Assembly: GCA_013791775.1 (NCBI GenBank)
Contig: VMTE01000013.1
Location: forward strand, 62,001 to 126,000
Direction of reading: 5' to 3'
DNA: 64,000 nt
Origin: Hyphomonas sp.
Lineage (GTDB): Bacteria > Pseudomonadota > Alphaproteobacteria > Caulobacterales > Hyphomonadaceae
In this document: in pieces, positions 17,263-25,806 of the stretch
How the letters are laid out: every line of letters begins with the position of its first letter
Numbering within the stretch: the stretch's first letter is position 1
Translations under genes and position numbers: made by a program
Notes under the pieces: model-generated
Told to the model about the DNA's origin: nothing
The model's database searches: none
Seen by the model: only the letters and a program-made list of their open reading frames with translations

Positions 17263-18111
17263 TCAGGCCGACGCTTCCTGCTTCGCCGTTGCCATGACGG
17301 GTGCGCCGGTCGCCTTAGATGCGCGCTGATCGAGTTCGGCCGCGAGCCGGCGACCGATCTGGTCAAGATAGTCTGCATGCTCGGTGCCCATCCAGCGGTC
17401 CCACCAGGTGAAATAGAAGCCATAGTTTCCGTTCGCACGCGCGTGGTGCATGTCGTGATGGGTCACCGTCGTCAGGCAGCCCAGCAGCGGATGAAAAACC
17501 CAGCTGCGCGGAAACAGTTCATAGCCGCAATGCGCGGTCGCGTTCTTGAAGATCATGATGTTCATCACCGTGTAGAGCGCGAGGCTGTGGATCGGCAGGA
17601 GGATCAGCAGCACCGGAATGAACATGTAGTTCACCACGGCCTCGCCGGGCGCGAAGGAATAGGCAGTGAACGGCGTGGGGTTGTGCGAGCGGTGATGCGT
17701 CAGGTGAAACACGCGGTAGAACCGCTTCGTGTGCATCAGGCGGTGCGTCCAGTAGAACCAGGCATCGTGCAGCACCAGCGCGGCCGGGATCGAGACAAGG
17801 AACCACCACCAGCCGAACTGGCCGATCTCGTCATACTTCCGGAACAGGCCCCTGTCCCCGAGATCGAAGATCAGGACATCCAGCGACACGAACACGAGGA
17901 TGGTGACGGCCGAGTTGCGGATCTCGTCGCGGATCTGGCGGGCGCGGTGGGGCGTGGTCCGGATCTTCCGGGACTTGAGCAGCGGCGCGAACAGCAGCCA
18001 GACGAGCACGAACACCGAAAGCGTGCCCATGGCATAGCGCATGGCCTCGAACTGAATACCGTCCAGCACGCGTGCCGGCAGGTGGGCGAAGAATTCAGTT
18101 GCAGCGTCCAT
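17263..18111 (-). CDS. Sterol desaturase/fatty acid hydroxylase-superfamily protein
   Basis: A 282-residue integral-membrane di-iron enzyme. The histidine clusters that bind iron are all visible: HDAWFYWTHRLMH, HLTHHRSHN, and a later HHDMHHARANGNYGFYF. Four or more hydrophobic segments surround them. GGAGAGAGAGAG precedes the ATG at 18111, so an upstream extension is not used. Members hydroxylate or desaturate sterols, carotenoids, fatty acids or alkylglycerols; the substrate here is unknown. A membrane-bound AraC-type regulator gene lies just upstream on the same strand. Confidence 0.9.
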   Translation of the reverse strand: MDAATEFFAHLPARVLDGIQFEAMRYAMGTLSVFVLVWLLFAPLLKSRKIRTTPHRARQIRDEIRNSAVTILVFVSLDVLIFDLGDRGLFRKYDEIGQFGWWWFLVSIPAALVLHDAWFYWTHRLMHTKRFYRVFHLTHHRSHNPTPFTAYSFAPGEAVVNYMFIPVLLILLPIHSLALYTVMNIMIFKNATAHCGYELFPRSWVFHPLLGCLTTVTHHDMHHARANGNYGFYFTWWDRWMGTEHADYLDQIGRRLAAELDQRASKATGAPVMATAKQEASA

Positions 18112-18252
18112 TGTCTCTCTCTCTCCATGCGGACACCGGGCCGACGGGCGCGGGTCCTGAAGCGAGGACATTCCAGAGACCGCCGCATGCGTCTCATCGC
18201 GGTTGAAAAAGACGCCGCATTTCCGAATGTGAGGCTGTTTTTCCGGAAATGA

Positions 18253-19317
18253 TCAGGTTTCGGCGAGGCGTGCGGCCCTGAATTCACTGGGCGTTACCCC
18301 CTCGGCGGCCCGAAAGGCGCGGTTGAAGGGTGCAAGCGACGAGAAGCCCGAATCGAGCGCGATGGTCAGAATTGGAATGCGCGCCTTTCCCGGGTCGGAC
18401 AGTTCGGCCTTGGCGTGGGCGATCCGGTACCCGTTCAGGAAACTGGAAAAATTGCGGTGCCCGAGCGCGCCGTTGATGAGGGCCCTGAGCTGGTGTTCCG
18501 GAACGCCGACCTTGCCGGCGAGTCCGCCGATGGTGAGCCCGGGTTCCAGATATGCGCGTTCGGTCTCCATCAGTTGCAGCAGGCGCCGATAGGCCGCCGC
18601 GTCGCGCGGATCGACCGAAGGTGCCGCCGGCGCGGCTTCAACCGGCTGCTCGAACCGGAGCTGGAGCGGCTCCAGCCGCAACAGCCACAGCGCGCCCCAG
18701 GCGGTCAGCGCGCCGATGACGGACGCCAGTACCAGATCTGCCGTATCGGAGTCCGGGCCCCGGAACGTGTTGTCGGTCAGGACCGTCAGCAGGGTTCCGC
18801 CCGCGATCGCCAACGCAAACCAGAAGCGCACGCGGCGGCGGCGCTCCACCAGGTCTTCGGCGCGGCCCGCGAAGGCGGCCCAGATGACGTGCCCGATCAT
18901 GGCGAAGCTGAGTATGTCGATGGCCGGATCGAGCCAGCCCGGCATGAAGCCGGTCAATCCGAGGCTCCCCATGCGCCAGACGGCCAGCAGCCCGACCATC
19001 AGCAGCATGCCGCCCCATTCCGGCCAGCCCGGCCGGAAGTCATCGTCGAACAGGGCCAGTCCCAGCCACCAGGCCAGAGGGATGGCGGTAGTATCGATCA
19101 GGCGAAGGGCGACATGCAGGGGAAACGGCATGTGCAGCGAAGGCGGCGCGCTGGTCAGCAGCACGGCCGCGCAGCTGAAACAGGTGATTGCGGCCAGCAT
19201 GACCGTTCGCGATCCCCGGCCGTCGCGGAGGCCGAGCACGCCGACCAGTGCCAGCACCCCTATGGCAGGGTACCGAATCAGGATGTCGGCAAGAGGGGCG
19301 GCGCCAGCGGGATCCAT
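18253..19317 (-). CDS. Membrane-anchored AraC-family transcriptional regulator
   Basis: A 354-residue protein. Residues ~10-210 contain about six to seven hydrophobic segments; residues ~240-350 are an AraC/XylS double helix-turn-helix (LTIGGLAGKVGVPEHQLRALING...NFSSFLNGYRIAHAKAEL...ILTIALDSGFSSLAPFNRAFRAAEGVTPSEFRA). Such fusions can read membrane or lipid signals directly. It is 141 bp upstream of the sterol-desaturase-like gene on the same strand, which is the likeliest target. The ATG at 19317 begins MDPAGAAPLADIL. Ligand unknown. Confidence 0.88.
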   Translation of the reverse strand: MDPAGAAPLADILIRYPAIGVLALVGVLGLRDGRGSRTVMLAAITCFSCAAVLLTSAPPSLHMPFPLHVALRLIDTTAIPLAWWLGLALFDDDFRPGWPEWGGMLLMVGLLAVWRMGSLGLTGFMPGWLDPAIDILSFAMIGHVIWAAFAGRAEDLVERRRRVRFWFALAIAGGTLLTVLTDNTFRGPDSDTADLVLASVIGALTAWGALWLLRLEPLQLRFEQPVEAAPAAPSVDPRDAAAYRRLLQLMETERAYLEPGLTIGGLAGKVGVPEHQLRALINGALGHRNFSSFLNGYRIAHAKAELSDPGKARIPILTIALDSGFSSLAPFNRAFRAAEGVTPSEFRAARLAET

Positions 19318-19397
19318 GACGTCTCGTAGAGCGCTTCAGCGCAGCAGGAAAGGCAGAACGCTGGTCAGTGCCGGACGACGGGGTTAGACCCTGTCGG

Positions 19398-20591
19398 ATG
19401 AAACAGGTTGCAATCATCGGGGCCGGGCCGGCCGGCCTTATGGCGGCGGAAGCCGCACTGGAAGGTGGCGCACGGGTTGTCATCTATGACGCCATGCCGA
19501 GCGCCGGGCGCAAGCTGCTGATGGCTGGCAAGAGCGGCCTGAACATCACGCATTCCGAAGACGAGGCGGTTTTCCGCAAGCGGTATGACGCGCCCGATGC
19601 GCGCCTTGCCGCGATGGTGGAGGCCTTCGGTCCACCCGAGATCGTCAAGTGGATGGTGGGGCTGGGCATCGAAGCGCATGTCGGCTCGTCGGGCCGGGTG
19701 TTCCCGGTCGGCATGAAGGCCTCGCCGCTGCTGCGCCGCTGGCTGGCCCGGCTGGGCGCAGCCGGCGCAGAATTGCACACGCGTCACCGCTGGACCGGCT
19801 GGGACGAGACCGGCGGTCTGGTGTTCGAGACGCTCACCGGGCGCGTCACCGTCCAGGCGGACGCGGCGGTGCTCGCCCTCGGCGGCGCCAGCTGGAAACG
19901 GCTCGGCTCGGACGGGGCGTGGGCCGCCATTCTTGCGAAGCGGGGCGTGGTGCTGGAGCCCTTCGCCGCCTCCAATTGCGGCTTCGCCGTGCCCTGGACC
20001 GACAAGATGCGTGCCGATGAAGGCGCGCCCGTCAAAGGCGTCGCCCTGTCCGCCCACGGACAAACCGTGCGCGGTGATTTCGTCATCACACGGACCGGCA
20101 TCGAGAGCGGCGCGGTCTATCCGCTGGCCGCCGCCTTGCGCCGCGACATCGCCGCGGACGGGCGGGCCATTCTGATCATCGATCTTCTTCCGGATACGGA
20201 TGAATCCGTGATTGCCGCACGCCTCGCCGCTGCGCACCCGAAGGACTCCTTCTCCAACCGGCTGCGCAAGGCGGTGCGCCTCGAGGGTGTCAAGGCCGCG
20301 CTGCTGCACGAAGTCACCAAGGGCGCCGCGCCGCGCGATGCCGCCCGGCTCGCCCGTCTCATCAAGTCCCTGCCGCTGACCCTCACCGGCGCCGCGCCGA
20401 TCGAAACCGCCATCTCGACATCCGGCGGCGTCCCCTGGACCGCGCTGGACGACGCCCTGATGTTGAAAGCGCTGCCCGGCGTGTACTGCGCCGGAGAGAT
20501 GATCGCCTGGGACGCACCGACGGGCGGGTATCTGCTCACGGCGTGCCTCGCGACAGGACGCGTGGCGGGGCGGGCGGCGGCTGAATCGTAA
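19398..20591 (+). CDS. TIGR03862-type NAD(P)/FAD-dependent flavoprotein (HI0933/BaiN-like)
   Basis: A 397-residue flavoprotein. The N-terminal dinucleotide-binding fold reads VAIIGAGPAGLMAAEAAL; the C-terminal FAD motif reads GGYLLTACLATGRVAG. KLLMAGKSGLNITHSE near residue 45 is typical of the HI0933 family, and the length matches TIGR03862. Catalytic role unknown; related BaiN acts on bile acids, which should not be transferred here. The ATG at 19398 sits directly before the Rossmann strand. A strong hairpin (20600-20637) follows the stop. Confidence 0.88.
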   Translation: MKQVAIIGAGPAGLMAAEAALEGGARVVIYDAMPSAGRKLLMAGKSGLNITHSEDEAVFRKRYDAPDARLAAMVEAFGPPEIVKWMVGLGIEAHVGSSGRVFPVGMKASPLLRRWLARLGAAGAELHTRHRWTGWDETGGLVFETLTGRVTVQADAAVLALGGASWKRLGSDGAWAAILAKRGVVLEPFAASNCGFAVPWTDKMRADEGAPVKGVALSAHGQTVRGDFVITRTGIESGAVYPLAAALRRDIAADGRAILIIDLLPDTDESVIAARLAAAHPKDSFSNRLRKAVRLEGVKAALLHEVTKGAAPRDAARLARLIKSLPLTLTGAAPIETAISTSGGVPWTALDDALMLKALPGVYCAGEMIAWDAPTGGYLLTACLATGRVAGRAAAES

Positions 20592-20599
20592 GCGCAGCC

Positions 20600-20637
20600 T
20601 TCTTATCCTCCACCGCTTTAGCGGGGGAGGATAAGAA
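20600..20637 (+). terminator. Extended hairpin after the flavoprotein gene
   Basis: A 12-bp perfect outer stem (TTCTTATCCTCC paired with its complement at 20626-20637) encloses a 5-bp inner stem (CCGCT / AGCGG) with a TT loop. It starts 8 nt after the stop codon. There is no long T-run downstream, so it may be a terminator, an mRNA 3'-end stabiliser or a copy of a dispersed palindrome. Confidence 0.55.
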
Positions 20638-20763
20638 AGCGACGCGACAGTATTTTTCAATCGTCGCAGTGCCCGTTGCAAGCCGCGATAATCTGCACGC
20701 GGGTCACACAACAGAAGTGGAACGAGTCCGGCGGCGGCATGTGGGATATTGAAGTGGCGAACC

Positions 20764-20867
20764 GTAGGGTGGGTTAGGCCGAAGGCCGTAACCCACCGTC
20801 CAAGCGCGAGGTAAGAATGGTGGGTTACGCCTTCGGCTAACCCACCCTACGAGGCGCGAAGCGCCTC
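20764..20867. repeat. REP-like pair of inverted GTAGGGTGGGTTA elements
   Basis: Two copies of a ~32-34 bp element (20764-20797 and 20819-20850) face each other. Each is itself an imperfect palindrome: GGTGGGTTA... and ...TAACCCACC around a CCGAAGGC core. A further 7-bp palindrome (GAGGCGC, GAA, GCGCCTC) follows at 20851-20867. This GTAGGGTGGGTTA/TAACCCACC element is, from memory, a widespread REP-type sequence of bacterial intergenic regions. It lies in the largest gene-poor gap of the window (20592-20836), which otherwise shows only the hairpin at 20600. Confidence 0.75.
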
Positions 20868-21076
20868 TGGCTGATCTCCCAGCCAATGCAATCGATTCCC
20901 CAGCAAACGCCGTATAGGCATCCGAAATCGAGCAGCCAGCAGCTGACCGCGTACTGCCAGTCGCGATCCACTTCGACTTCGGCGACCAAGACCGCGCGGA
21001 ACGGCTCGGTAATACTGAGTTCAGGGATCGGGAGCCCGGGATGAAGCTGCAGGTAGTGAACCCGAGACTGTCTCAT
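20837..21076 (-). pseudogene. Truncated gene remnant, DUF7684-like
   Basis: A 79-codon frame starts with an ATG that overlaps the mlaF stop as ATGA, as if it were the next gene of that operon. Its middle (FRAVLVAEVEV..WQ..VS.WLLDFGCLY...WGIDC..W) resembles, from memory, DUF7684 proteins, which read F.AVLVxExxV..xWQxxVSxWLxxxGCLYMMAWGxDCSxWDDSVD and continue for ~50 more residues. Here the match stops at WEIS and the frame runs into the repeat (QRRFAPRRVG, stop inside the second GTAGGG copy). It is most simply a 3'-truncated gene cut by the repeat insertion. Base composition is visibly lower in GC than its neighbours. Confidence 0.5.
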
Positions 21077-21837
21077 ATCGCCGGTTGTATCGGCCCGTCC
21101 GCTCGTCCGTTCACGAACTGGTCCACGTACTCATTGCCGCTGTGGTCCACGTCGGCGGCCGGGCCGCGCCAGATGATGCGGCCTTCGAACAGCATGGCGA
21201 TCTCGTCGGCGATCTTGCGGGCCGAGGGCATGTCGTGCGTGATCGAGACGGCTGCCGCGCCGAGGCCGCGCACCATTTCGAGGATCAGGTCGTTGATCGC
21301 ATCTGCCGTGATCGGATCAAGGCCGGTTGTCGGCTCGTCGAAGAAGATCAGGTCCGGCTCCGAGGTGATCGCGCGGGCGAGCGCCACGCGCTTCTGCATG
21401 CCGCCGGAAATCTCCGCCGGGTAAAGCCCCGCAACGTCCGCCCCCAGACGAACCTTCTTCAAGGTTTCGATGGCGCGTTCCTTCGCGTCGCGGCGCGACA
21501 GGCCTTCCGAGTTGATCAGGCGGAACGCCACATTTTCCCACACGGTCAGCGAGTCGAACAGCGCGCCGGACTGGAACAGCATGCCGATGCGCGCGCGCAT
21601 CTTCTCGCGCGCCCTGCCGGTGGCTTTGGTCACGTCTTCACCGGCGAACAGGATCTTGCCCTTGTCCGGCGTCATCAGGCCGAGCGCGTTCTTCAGCATC
21701 ACCGATTTGCCCGAACCCGAGCCGCCGATCACCACCAGGCTCTGGCCGGGCGCCACTTCAAGTTCGACGCCGCGCAGCACCTGTTTCGCCCCGAAGGACT
21801 TTACGACCCCGTCGAGTTTCAGCAGCGGCGCGCTCAT
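21073..21837 (-). CDS. mlaF: MlaF-like ABC transporter ATPase (phospholipid/lipid transport)
   Basis: A 254-residue ABC ATPase of the Mla/Ttg2A type, which powers lipid movement between outer and inner membranes. Walker A is GGSGSGKS, the signature is EISGGMQKR, Walker B is LIFFDEPTTGLDP, and the H-loop lies in SITHDMPS. VLRGVELEV and FQSGALFDSLTVWENV are characteristic of MlaF. It overlaps the permease stop by ATGA, so the two are coupled. No mlaD or mlaC follows; the operon instead runs into a gene remnant and repeats. Confidence 0.92.
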   Translation of the reverse strand: MSAPLLKLDGVVKSFGAKQVLRGVELEVAPGQSLVVIGGSGSGKSVMLKNALGLMTPDKGKILFAGEDVTKATGRAREKMRARIGMLFQSGALFDSLTVWENVAFRLINSEGLSRRDAKERAIETLKKVRLGADVAGLYPAEISGGMQKRVALARAITSEPDLIFFDEPTTGLDPITADAINDLILEMVRGLGAAAVSITHDMPSARKIADEIAMLFEGRIIWRGPAADVDHSGNEYVDQFVNGRADGPIQPAI

Positions 21838-22616
21838 AGCCCGATCTCCACGAACAGGGTGGACATCACATAATTGAACGCCAGCACCAGCACGGCAGCG
21901 CCGACCATCGACAGCGTCGCCGCGCGGCCCACCCCGGTGGCGCCGGCCTGGCTGCGGTCGCCCTGGTAGCAGCCCATGATGGCGATCACGCCGCCGAACA
22001 CGACCGCCTTGATCACGCCGACGAGAATGTCGTCGCGCGTGACGAAATCGACCGTGTTGCGCAGGTACACGGTCGAGTCGAAACCGAGGGCCTGGACGCT
22101 GACCAGCCAGCCGCCCATCACGCCGATGATGTCGGCCGCGATGACGAGGACGGGCAGGGTCAGCAGGGCCGCGATGAAGCGCGGCGCATAGAGATAGCGG
22201 TAAGGGGAGGCCGACAGCGTTTCGAGCGCGTCGATCTGTTCGGTCACGCGCATGGCGCCGATCTCGGCAGCAATGCCCGCCGAAACGCGCCCCGCCAGCA
22301 TCAGGCCGGTGATCACCGCGCCCAGCTCCCGCGAGATGCCGAGCACCACGATGTTCGGCACGAACTGTTCGGCGCCGTAGCGGCTGCCGCCTTCATAGAT
22401 GTTGAGTGCCAGGGCGGCGCCAATGAACACGGCCGCCAGGCCGACCACCGGCAGGGAGTAGAAACCGATCCGCACCATCTGGCGCAGGATCTCGCCGCCA
22501 TACCAGCGCGGGGTGAACGCCGCCGTCTTCACGCGGGCCGCAAATACGGACAGCCGGCCGATCTCGGCGAACAGGCCCAGCGTGGCGCGGCCGATGAGCT
22601 GCAGGGGATTGGTCAT
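21834..22616 (-). CDS. mlaE: MlaE-like ABC transporter permease
   Basis: A 260-residue inner-membrane permease of the MlaE family with five to six hydrophobic segments. The diagnostic stretch ELGAVITGLMLAGRVSAGIAAEIGAMRVTEQIDALETL is conserved, as are QMVRIGFYSLPVV and a charged loop near the C-terminus. It works with the overlapping ATPase MlaF. It begins 8 nt after the alr stop, so alr, mlaE and mlaF are likely co-transcribed. Confidence 0.92.
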   Translation of the reverse strand: MTNPLQLIGRATLGLFAEIGRLSVFAARVKTAAFTPRWYGGEILRQMVRIGFYSLPVVGLAAVFIGAALALNIYEGGSRYGAEQFVPNIVVLGISRELGAVITGLMLAGRVSAGIAAEIGAMRVTEQIDALETLSASPYRYLYAPRFIAALLTLPVLVIAADIIGVMGGWLVSVQALGFDSTVYLRNTVDFVTRDDILVGVIKAVVFGGVIAIMGCYQGDRSQAGATGVGRAATLSMVGAAVLVLAFNYVMSTLFVEIGL

Positions 22617-22624
22617 ATGCAGCC

Positions 22625-23680
22625 TCAGCGATAGTTGCGTTGCACGCGCGGGCCAAGCCCGGTCAGCAGCTCATACCCGAGCGTACCGCAGGCGGCCGCC
22701 TGCGCTTCCAGATTGGCGTTCTCACCCAGGAATTCAACACGCATGCCGGGTTTCAGCGACTTCGGGCCATCCGTGACGTCGAGCGTAACCAAGTCCATCG
22801 AGATCCGCCCGGCCACCAGGCAGGCGACGCCGTCGATCCAGCCCTTGAGCTTGCCGGACCCCGACCGGGGCAGGCCATCGGCGTAGCCTATGGCGCAGGT
22901 GGCGAGCATCCGGTCTTCGGTCAGGACGTGCGTGGCGCCGTAGCCGACGCTGGTGCCCTTGCTGCCTTTGAACAAGCTGATGAGGGTGGCATCCAGCACG
23001 ACGCCTGGTTTGATCTGGACATCCGCCGGCGGGATGGTGCCGCCATACAGCGCCAGACCCGGCCGGATGAGGTCAAAGCCATAGCCCTTGCCGAGATAGC
23101 ACCCGGCGGAATTGGCAAGGCTCGCCGGCGTATCCGGGAACGCATCGGCGACTTCCTCGAACGCCCGGCGCTGGCGCAGGTTCATCGGGTGCTGCGGGTC
23201 GTCCGCGCAGGCGAGGTGGCTCATCACCAGGACCGGCGCCAGACGGCGCAGCGCGGTGATCTCGGTTTCGACCAGGGCGAGCGGCAGGCCGAGCCGGTTC
23301 ATGCCGGTATCGACATGCAGGGCGCAGGTGCCGCGCGCCGCCGTGGACCAGAGCTTGAGCTGCAATTCGCTCGACAATACGGCGGTGAGCTCGGCGTCCC
23401 GGTAAGCGGCCATCTCGCCGCGCATCGGGCCATTCAGGACGAAGATCCGGGGCCCGCGCCCGATCGCCTTGCGCAAGGTCAGGGCTTCATCGAGGTAGGC
23501 GACGAAAAACGTCGAGCAGCCCGCAACCTTCAGCGCGCGCGCGATCCTGGCGGCGCCAAGGCCGTACGCGTCCGCCTTCACGACAGCCGCCGTTGTTGCG
23601 CCCGGATGAAGGGCGTCAAGGGTATGCCAGTTGTCCACGATGTTGGACGTCAGCACGGTCGCGCGGGGAAGGAAACTCAT
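22625..23680 (-). CDS. alr: Alanine racemase
   Basis: A 351-residue PLP enzyme that makes D-alanine for peptidoglycan. The PLP Lys35 lies in VVKADAYGLG. HVDTGMNRLG and the C-terminal IGYADGLPRS, with the catalytic Tyr, follow; AGRISMDLVTLDVT is also family-specific. It is a minus-strand gene between an MFS transporter (42-nt gap) and mlaE (8-nt gap). Confidence 0.96.
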   Translation of the reverse strand: MSFLPRATVLTSNIVDNWHTLDALHPGATTAAVVKADAYGLGAARIARALKVAGCSTFFVAYLDEALTLRKAIGRGPRIFVLNGPMRGEMAAYRDAELTAVLSSELQLKLWSTAARGTCALHVDTGMNRLGLPLALVETEITALRRLAPVLVMSHLACADDPQHPMNLRQRRAFEEVADAFPDTPASLANSAGCYLGKGYGFDLIRPGLALYGGTIPPADVQIKPGVVLDATLISLFKGSKGTSVGYGATHVLTEDRMLATCAIGYADGLPRSGSGKLKGWIDGVACLVAGRISMDLVTLDVTDGPKSLKPGMRVEFLGENANLEAQAAACGTLGYELLTGLGPRVQRNYR

Positions 23681-23722
23681 GGGATCAACGGCTAGGCGAG
23701 ATTGGACGGAAAGTCATCCCGG

Positions 23723-25177
23723 CTATTTCTGGCCCTCGTGATGGGCCATCCAGGCCGACCCCTTCATGTTCCAGACGGGCGTGAAGAAGACCATCCAGGC
23801 AATCAGCAGGATCATGCCGCCGGCCGGCACGACCGCAATCTTCTGCGGGCCGAACACATCGACGAGCGCGCCCATCAGGGCGGCGCCGAACGGAGCGCCG
23901 GCCATGAAGCCCAGCTGGTAGATCGACAACACGCGCGCCAGCTTCGCCTTCGGGGCCGAATCCTGCACGATCGACCGGCTCATGGCGATCGAGATGCCGG
24001 CGGCCAGACCCCAGACGAACACGACGGCGAGGAACATCCAGTGGGCAATCGCGCCCATCATCGCGAGGATGCTGACCGAGGCGATCAGCTGGGCAATCAG
24101 CAGCAGCCGGCCCTGCCGCTTGATCCGCTTGAACACGGCCAGCACGGCGGACGAGACGAACGCGCCCATCCAGAAGGTCACGAACATGTCCCGGATTCCG
24201 GACGAGCCGAAATGATAGACATCGCGGTTGATGATCGGCAGCACCACGAGGAACGAGCCGATCACGAAGACGCCGACACCGAACATCAGGATGGTCATCG
24301 CCCAGAGCTTCGGGTCGGCGCGCACGGCATGCACGCCGTCCAGGATGTCGCCGAACGTCGAGCCGAGCCCCTTGCGGCCGGTGCGCACCTGCCGCCCGCG
24401 CGCCAGGAAGAGGGCAAAGCCCGCCCCGCTGGCGAGGGCGGCCGCTTGGACAAACAACAGCAATTCGGCCGAAATCGGACCGATGCTGAATCCGCCCAGC
24501 CAGGACGGCATCTTGGTCGCCCGGTCAGCATAGCCGGCAAGGATCAGCCCGGCGATCTGCGCCAGGAACTGCGCCATGGTGGCGAGCGTCACACCCAGCT
24601 GAAGCGTCACGCCCGAGCCGACGCGCATCCGCCGGTCCACGACTTCATTCACGATGGAATCGCGCGCCGGCATCATGAAGGCGCCGATGGTGCCGATGGC
24701 AAAGGCGTACAAGATCATTGCCGGATAGCTCAGCGCATCGCGGGCCAGCGCGAACCCGAGGAAGATGGCCGGGACCGCCGCCAACAGGTGCAGCAGGATC
24801 AGCAGGCGCCGGCCATCGGCCCGTTCGGCCACCACCCCGCCGATCAGCAGGAAGATCACCGAGGGCAGAGACAGCGCCATGTTGGCGAGGCCCAATGCCA
24901 GACCGTCGAGGTGCAGGTGGTCGCGTCCGGTGATCAGATAGGGAAACAGCACCAGCTGCAGGCCGAACGCCACGAACCAGCTGCACTGGACGGCCAGATA
25001 GGCGGGCAGCTCGATTTTGACCTCGCGGCGCAGCTGCTTGGCCCGCCAATGCGTGGCGCTGACCAGAAAGCTGGCGCCAGCGCCGAAGGCTTCGCTGATG
25101 CCGCTGACGGGAGACGTGACGTTTTCAACCGCCTCCTCCGCCAATTCGTCGACAATCTTGTCGATGTCGCCGCTCAT
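23723..25177 (-). CDS. MFS transporter (MFS_3/enterobactin-exporter-like)
   Basis: A 484-residue inner-membrane transporter with about twelve hydrophobic segments preceded by a ~55-residue cytoplasmic N-terminus that is acidic (MSGDIDKIVDELAEEAVEN). The GGVVAERADGRRLLI loop between helices 2 and 3 is the MFS motif A region. MMPARDSIVNEVV is typical of EntS-like members. Substrate unknown. It probably heads the operon MFS-alr-mlaE-mlaF. A CTAATG/CATTAG inverted repeat (25192-25211) lies ~15 bp upstream of the start and might be an operator. Confidence 0.88.
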   Translation of the reverse strand: MSGDIDKIVDELAEEAVENVTSPVSGISEAFGAGASFLVSATHWRAKQLRREVKIELPAYLAVQCSWFVAFGLQLVLFPYLITGRDHLHLDGLALGLANMALSLPSVIFLLIGGVVAERADGRRLLILLHLLAAVPAIFLGFALARDALSYPAMILYAFAIGTIGAFMMPARDSIVNEVVDRRMRVGSGVTLQLGVTLATMAQFLAQIAGLILAGYADRATKMPSWLGGFSIGPISAELLLFVQAAALASGAGFALFLARGRQVRTGRKGLGSTFGDILDGVHAVRADPKLWAMTILMFGVGVFVIGSFLVVLPIINRDVYHFGSSGIRDMFVTFWMGAFVSSAVLAVFKRIKRQGRLLLIAQLIASVSILAMMGAIAHWMFLAVVFVWGLAAGISIAMSRSIVQDSAPKAKLARVLSIYQLGFMAGAPFGAALMGALVDVFGPQKIAVVPAGGMILLIAWMVFFTPVWNMKGSAWMAHHEGQK

Positions 25178-25349
25178 ACGCGCATACTCCGCTAATGCCG
25201 CGGGACATTAGGGGGGGGAGGCAAGGAAGGAAAGGGGAGAGGCCCGGTGACGCACCTTGCCGGGCGCCGCGTCCGGAGCGGTGCCCGGCTCTGGACATTG
25301 ACGGATCACCCACGGCAAAGTTCCGGACCGGTGTTGAGGAGGGTGGGTC

Positions 25350-25718
25350 ATGGGACGTCTTGGCATGGTTGCGGTCTTGTCGGTGTTGGCGGCCTGCGCG
25401 GTGGGCGAAGCGCGCACCGAGGTTGCGGGTCCGCCCGCGCTGGACCTGTCGGAGAAAGGCCTGACAAGCGGCGACGGCGCCGATACCGCCTTCGCGCGGT
25501 CGGTCGCTGCGCGATACGCCGGCGCCGCACCGGTCGCCGAAGTCATGCAGGATCTCACCGCGCACGGCTTCAGCTGCGACGAGTCCGGGGCCTACTGCAC
25601 CCGCGCTGTCATGGACGGGCCTTGTGCGGACGCCTGGACTGTCGATTTCAGCGATGACGGCACGGCGCACGGCACACTGGTGCGCCGCTGCATGGGCGCG
25701 GTGGTGGACGAAGAATAG
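25350..25718 (+). CDS. Small putative lipoprotein
   Basis: A 122-residue protein with a short signal peptide (MGRLGMVAVLSVLAAC) and a good lipobox (LAAC, Cys16). Four further Cys residues in the mature part (FSCDESGAYC, GPCADAW, RRCMG) may form two disulfides, which fits a periplasmic location. AGGAGGG at 25338-25344 precedes the ATG. No family recognised. It is divergent from the MFS operon. Confidence 0.75.
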   Translation: MGRLGMVAVLSVLAACAVGEARTEVAGPPALDLSEKGLTSGDGADTAFARSVAARYAGAAPVAEVMQDLTAHGFSCDESGAYCTRAVMDGPCADAWTVDFSDDGTAHGTLVRRCMGAVVDEE

Positions 25719-25806
25719 ACCGCAGCCGCATCGGCCCGTTGTTGCTTTGGCGCAGGCCTGCCGCTAGGCTTTTCTGCGGGGACAGGGCGTCGAGGAGGCA
25801 CCTCTC

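Noticed and set aside
20764-20850. CRISPR-like array (two similar ~33-bp units)
   Set aside because: Only two copies exist and they are inverted, not direct, with a 21-bp gap and no cas genes. They fit REP-type palindromes.
23702-25195. A 497-codon open frame antisense to the MFS transporter gene
   Set aside because: The product is extremely His/Gln/Arg-rich, the usual antisense image of a hydrophobic membrane protein.
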